This document shows positions 60,880-64,000 of a stretch of DNA of 64,000 nt, in pieces (the first letter of the stretch is position 1; every line of letters begins with the position of its first letter). Made by a program: the position numbers and the translations under genes. The notes under the pieces are model-generated. The model was not told where the DNA came from. It did not search any database and saw only the letters and a list, made by a program, of their open reading frames with translations. Source of the DNA: Rhodospirillales bacterium (lineage in GTDB: Bacteria; Pseudomonadota; Alphaproteobacteria; Rhodospirillales; Thalassospiraceae); assembly GCA_019634165.1 (NCBI GenBank), contig JAHQVT010000006.1, positions 806,001 through 870,000 of the forward strand, read 5' to 3'.

Positions 60880-62694
60880 TCAAACCGGCATTGCATCGCG
60901 ATAACGTTGCAAAAGGCGGCTTTCGGTTCGGTTGCGGCCATCGCGATTGGAAATCCAGACGATCTGATAGGGTGCCAGCATCATGACACCGTCGTAATCC
61001 TCGATCACTTGCTGGGTGATCAATTCCTGCCAACCTTCGGTCATGATCAGATTGATTGTTGAAAGATCAAGTGGCTGTGGCTTTTCTGTCAGGTTAAACA
61101 CACAGAAGATGCTTTGTTCATTGAGATGCGATTGGCGCCAAACCCCCAAAAGGTTCGGACCAAGATTAAGGGTATATTGCGTCGCATTCGGGTGGAATGC
61201 TGGCTGCCCCTGACGGATCGACATCAATGCCCGTAATTGATCAAACGCCGACTTCGCCGGGCCTTCGTCGCTTAGCACCTTTTCAGCATCTTCAAACTGC
61301 CAGACCTTGCGGTTCAGGCGGCGCGGAATGCCGGTTTCTTCAAATGCGGCCTGATCGTTTTCCGTCGCCAATATTGTTTGCACATAAACCGCCGGAATGC
61401 CTTCAAGCGACATGGCAATCGCCTGGCTCATGACAAACCGCTCCAACCCCATTTTAGCCTCGCCGGCAAAGTTTTCCGCCAACATGCTAAACAGGGTGAC
61501 ATTAAGCTCATAAGGCTTCTGCCCACCGCCCTTAAGCGCCCGGTAACTAACCTGCCCACCCATCTTGATGGCATGGTCCTTTAACCCGTCAATATCATCA
61601 TCGGGGATAAGGTTTTCGGCCGGACGCAAACCAATGCCATCGTGGCTGGCGGTAAAGTTAAAGAACGTACAACCTGCTGGGGCTGGTGGCATTGCCATGA
61701 TGCATTTGCGGATATAATCGCTGCGCCCGCTTAGCAACGCGTGAATGATCACGGGTGGCAGGGAGAAATTATAAATCAGATGCGCTTCATCCTGATTGCC
61801 GAAATAAGACAGGTTTTCCAAAAGCGGCAAGTTGGTTTCGGTAATAAACAAAACATCTGGATGAATGGCATTACACGCCAGACGCATCGCCTTGATCAAT
61901 TTATGGGTCTGTTCCAGATTGATCGACGTCGTCCCGGCTTCTTTCCAGATAAAGCCAATCGCATCAAGACGCACAACCCGAACACCGTTTTTCATATAGT
62001 TCAAAACGACTTTCAGGATTTCAAAGAAAACGTCCGGGTTGCCGTAATCCAGATCAACCTGATCATAGCTAAACGTGCACCAGACATACTTTTCGCCGTC
62101 CTTGGTCACAACATCATTAAGCAACGCATGGCTGCGCGGGCGCACAACATCGGATAAATCATCCTCAAGACGTGCGGTCTTGATGTAATCCACGCCGGGC
62201 TTTTCGCCTTCAAGAAATTGCTGATACCATTCATGGGATGCCGAAATATGATTGGCGACCAAATCGGCCATCACCGTGCCATGCTTGGCCAAGTCTTTGA
62301 CATCGTCCCAATCGCCCAACTCCGGGCGCAGCATGGTAAAATCACTGACCGAAAACCCGTCATCGGATGTGAAGGGATGAAACGGCAGGATATGAATGCC
62401 CGTCAGCCAGTCTTTCAGCCATTTCTGGTGAAACTCGCCAAGGCTTTGCAGGCCCTTTTTGCCATCCTGATGAATGCTGTCGCCATAGGTGATCAGAAAC
62501 GCATCGCGCTGATCCCATTTGCGCAAATATTCTTCGCACGGCTCCGGCCCGTCGCCTTCAATCGGAAGACCAAGAACCTCAAACACGCGGCGCACCAAAT
62601 CTTCATGATCATGGCCGGGATAGACATCCGCAAGCAGGTTGCGCATCGCACTGGCAAACGCAATCCGTCCTGATGTTCCGACAACACGATCCAT
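60880..62694 (-). CDS. GH13 subfamily 18 phosphorylase, probable glucosylglycerate phosphorylase
   Basis: A 604-residue alpha-amylase-family enzyme of the sucrose-phosphorylase type. The nucleophile Asp is in GVRVVRLDAIGFIWK and the acid/base Glu in LFITETNLP; the third Asp is in FFNFTASHDGIGLRP. GH13_18 includes glucosylglycerate phosphorylases, and the nearby synthase and phosphatase point to that activity rather than to sucrose. It would split glucosylglycerate into glucose 1-phosphate and glycerate when the solute is no longer needed. AGGAG precedes ATG 62694. Confidence 0.85.
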   Translation of the reverse strand: MDRVVGTSGRIAFASAMRNLLADVYPGHDHEDLVRRVFEVLGLPIEGDGPEPCEEYLRKWDQRDAFLITYGDSIHQDGKKGLQSLGEFHQKWLKDWLTGIHILPFHPFTSDDGFSVSDFTMLRPELGDWDDVKDLAKHGTVMADLVANHISASHEWYQQFLEGEKPGVDYIKTARLEDDLSDVVRPRSHALLNDVVTKDGEKYVWCTFSYDQVDLDYGNPDVFFEILKVVLNYMKNGVRVVRLDAIGFIWKEAGTTSINLEQTHKLIKAMRLACNAIHPDVLFITETNLPLLENLSYFGNQDEAHLIYNFSLPPVIIHALLSGRSDYIRKCIMAMPPAPAGCTFFNFTASHDGIGLRPAENLIPDDDIDGLKDHAIKMGGQVSYRALKGGGQKPYELNVTLFSMLAENFAGEAKMGLERFVMSQAIAMSLEGIPAVYVQTILATENDQAAFEETGIPRRLNRKVWQFEDAEKVLSDEGPAKSAFDQLRALMSIRQGQPAFHPNATQYTLNLGPNLLGVWRQSHLNEQSIFCVFNLTEKPQPLDLSTINLIMTEGWQELITQQVIEDYDGVMMLAPYQIVWISNRDGRNRTESRLLQRYRDAMPV

Positions 62695-62838
62695 GGTGGC
62701 TCCTTTAGGGCAGGCAACTTAAATACTTAAGGGATATGAAATAATGAAACTGCCTGTGATGCAAGCAGGCATTTCAACCTGCTAGCAAACTAAGCAACAT
62801 TACGCCACAAGTCATTTAACATATTGGGAAATATCGTT

Positions 62839-63255
62839 TTAATCAGGCACGCCTTCCGGCTTGTAAATCATGTTTTCCGCCCCCTCGGCCCCCATGAAAA
62901 CCACAACAACCCGTGCTGGTATATCGCCGTCATTGATCCCTTCATGCCAATAACCCATGGCTTCATGCACCCCTTCCCCGGCGTGATAGGTCGTTTTTCC
63001 GGCATCGCCATAATCGACCGTGATCTGACCTTCAAGGATGTATCCATATGTCGGGACACCATGTTTGCGCCAGCCGGTCTTCTGCCCCAGCGCCATGGTG
63101 GCTAACATCGACTTTATCTTGGCCGTGCCCTTGGGATAGCTCACCTGTTCGCCAACGAAATTCACCCCGCTATCAAGCAACGGCACCCCGTCATGCATAT
63201 CGATTTCGGGCTTAAGGTTACCCGCACCACTATTCCGCCCATCTGGCTTTGCCAT
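62839..63255 (-). CDS. Cupin domain protein
   Basis: A 138-residue single cupin. The core has WRKHGVPTYGYILEGQITVDYG and the second motif YHAGEGVHEAMGYWHEG. Metal ligands are weak, since the usual HxHxxxE is reduced to HGVPTYGYILEG. No substrate can be given. It stands alone, with a hairpin (AGCAGG/CCTGCT, 62764-62783) downstream. Confidence 0.8.
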   Translation of the reverse strand: MAKPDGRNSGAGNLKPEIDMHDGVPLLDSGVNFVGEQVSYPKGTAKIKSMLATMALGQKTGWRKHGVPTYGYILEGQITVDYGDAGKTTYHAGEGVHEAMGYWHEGINDGDIPARVVVVFMGAEGAENMIYKPEGVPD

Positions 63256-63382
63256 ATCCTGAAAATGCCCGTTTGTTATTTAAAGCCACCATACAACTCC
63301 CGCGATCATAGACAGATGAAGCCCCAAAACCATAAAAAACGGGCATAGGTCAAGCGCGCTGAGGCATTAAGTGGCTAAGATT

Positions 63383-63859
63383 TCAAACCAAAAATCCAAA
63401 AACCTTGGTTCGCTTATCAAAGCCGAACAGTACCCGTAGAATAAGAGGTCGCCAAAGTAACAGCGGAAGTGAAGCACAGCATATTAAACCTAAGGTAGTA
63501 GCTGGTAGAAGAAAGGTAGCTTCCGGATTTTCTGCAAATTCGGCATAAATCATCAGAAACAACGCCCACACCCAGTGCCCCACAAACAAGCTTAGTTTAG
63601 GATTTGACCGCCGTTTCCAGCCACTAATCGTTGCCTTATAAACGAAGTATCGCATTGAAATCCTGCGGCGTGGACTGCAAAATATCAACACGGAAACGGC
63701 AATAGCAACGCTGCAGTTCATCCAATCCGTCGATGACAGCACATCATTGTAGTCGAGATAACCCGCAATTATCGGCCAAGCAAACAAACTGATACCCAAG
63801 TATTTGACAGGCTTTAACGCATAGAAATGAACATACTTTCTTAGCGTCGAATACTTCAT
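63383..63859 (-). CDS. Hypothetical membrane protein
   Basis: A 158-residue protein with four hydrophobic segments: about 20-36, 50-62, 91-108 and 116-137. Between segments two and three is a basic stretch (SPRRRISMRYFVYK). I do not recognise a family. The gene is more AT-rich than its neighbours and has no clear partner, so it may be an acquired gene. Confidence 0.55.
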   Translation of the reverse strand: MKYSTLRKYVHFYALKPVKYLGISLFAWPIIAGYLDYNDVLSSTDWMNCSVAIAVSVLIFCSPRRRISMRYFVYKATISGWKRRSNPKLSLFVGHWVWALFLMIYAEFAENPEATFLLPATTLGLICCASLPLLLWRPLILRVLFGFDKRTKVFGFLV

Positions 63860-63926
63860 CTATTAGCCCCCTGCCCGCACCACAGCCATTCAACCTAAAG
63901 TAATTTAGCTTATTTGCCAAAAACTT

Positions 63927-63950
63927 AGGGCGCCGGCTTCCCGACGCCCT
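63927..63950 (-). terminator. Terminator for the gene entering from the right edge
   Basis: AGGGCG (63927-63932) and CGCCCT (63945-63950) close a hairpin with an inner CGG/CCG pairing. On the minus strand it is followed by AAGTTTTTGG. It lies just after the stop of the partial gene at the right edge. Confidence 0.65.
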
Positions 63951-63977
63951 GTCAAAATTTTATCGGCCTGTAACGAC

Positions 63978-64000
63978 TTACGGCGCAATCGTCACTTCAA
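63978..64000 (-). CDS. Partial CDS at the right edge (C-terminal codons only)
   Basis: On the minus strand the last codons before TAA (63978-63980) read EVTIAP. A terminator follows 28 bases later, which supports a real gene end. Too little is present to name it. Confidence 0.35.

Overview
The window looks like chromosomal DNA of a free-living, aromatic-degrading Alphaproteobacterium. Base composition is moderate, with GC near one half. It carries two TRAP transporters, a complete protocatechuate (pca) pathway with a LysR regulator of the PcaQ type, a TamA/TamB pair, and a DUF3126 protein. The overall style recalls marine Rhodospirillales such as Thalassospira; that genus-level guess is inference from gene content only. 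No rRNA, tRNA, CRISPR array, prophage or complete insertion sequence was seen.

Layout. 1-14.7 kb is a catabolic region for an unidentified amino-acid-like or amide substrate. It holds an M20 deacylase end, two RidA proteins, an alpha/beta hydrolase-OsmC fusion, a thioesterase/ornithine-cyclodeaminase pair, a formamidase-like hydrolase, a D-serine dehydratase/D-threonine aldolase-like enzyme, an M81 metallopeptidase, a TRAP transporter, an RpiR regulator and a PfkB kinase. Three 15-bp palindromes sit in the divergent control region. 14.7-21.2 kb is tamB-tamA. 21.4-24.8 kb holds a convergent pair: a GNAT/RimK-like ATP-grasp fusion, preceded by an overlapping 31-codon leader ORF, and a GNAT/C39-like peptidase fusion. 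24.8-27.0 kb has a DUF442 protein, a DUF2892 protein, TenA and a GNAT enzyme.

27.1-38.7 kb is the protocatechuate module: pcaB, F, J, I, G, H, C and D on the minus strand, a divergent pcaQ-like gene, then a TRAP transporter. The same 38-bp inverted-repeat architecture occurs upstream of pcaD and upstream of the transporter. pobA, which feeds the pathway from 4-hydroxybenzoate, is at 53.5 kb, and an AraC regulator of the type that controls pobA is at 38.8 kb. 38.8-53.4 kb is mixed: a flavoprotein with an abnormal C-terminus beside a low-GC FRG-domain gene, an MFS/MarR/siderophore-interacting set with two palindromic operators, a permease with a thioredoxin-like partner, GST, hpt, a holin-superfamily/DUF883 pair, and a secreted thaumatin-like protein. 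54.9-64 kb carries a solute-binding protein, the glucosylglycerate set (phosphatase, synthase, phosphorylase), two PAS proteins, a beta-rich protein that may be aerolysin-like, a cupin and a membrane protein.

Two non-coding elements of 268-269 bp (36437-36705 and 45818-46085) have long terminal inverted repeats and TA at both ends, as expected of MITEs. One separates the binding-protein and permease genes of the second TRAP operon. The other lies exactly at the marR stop codon.
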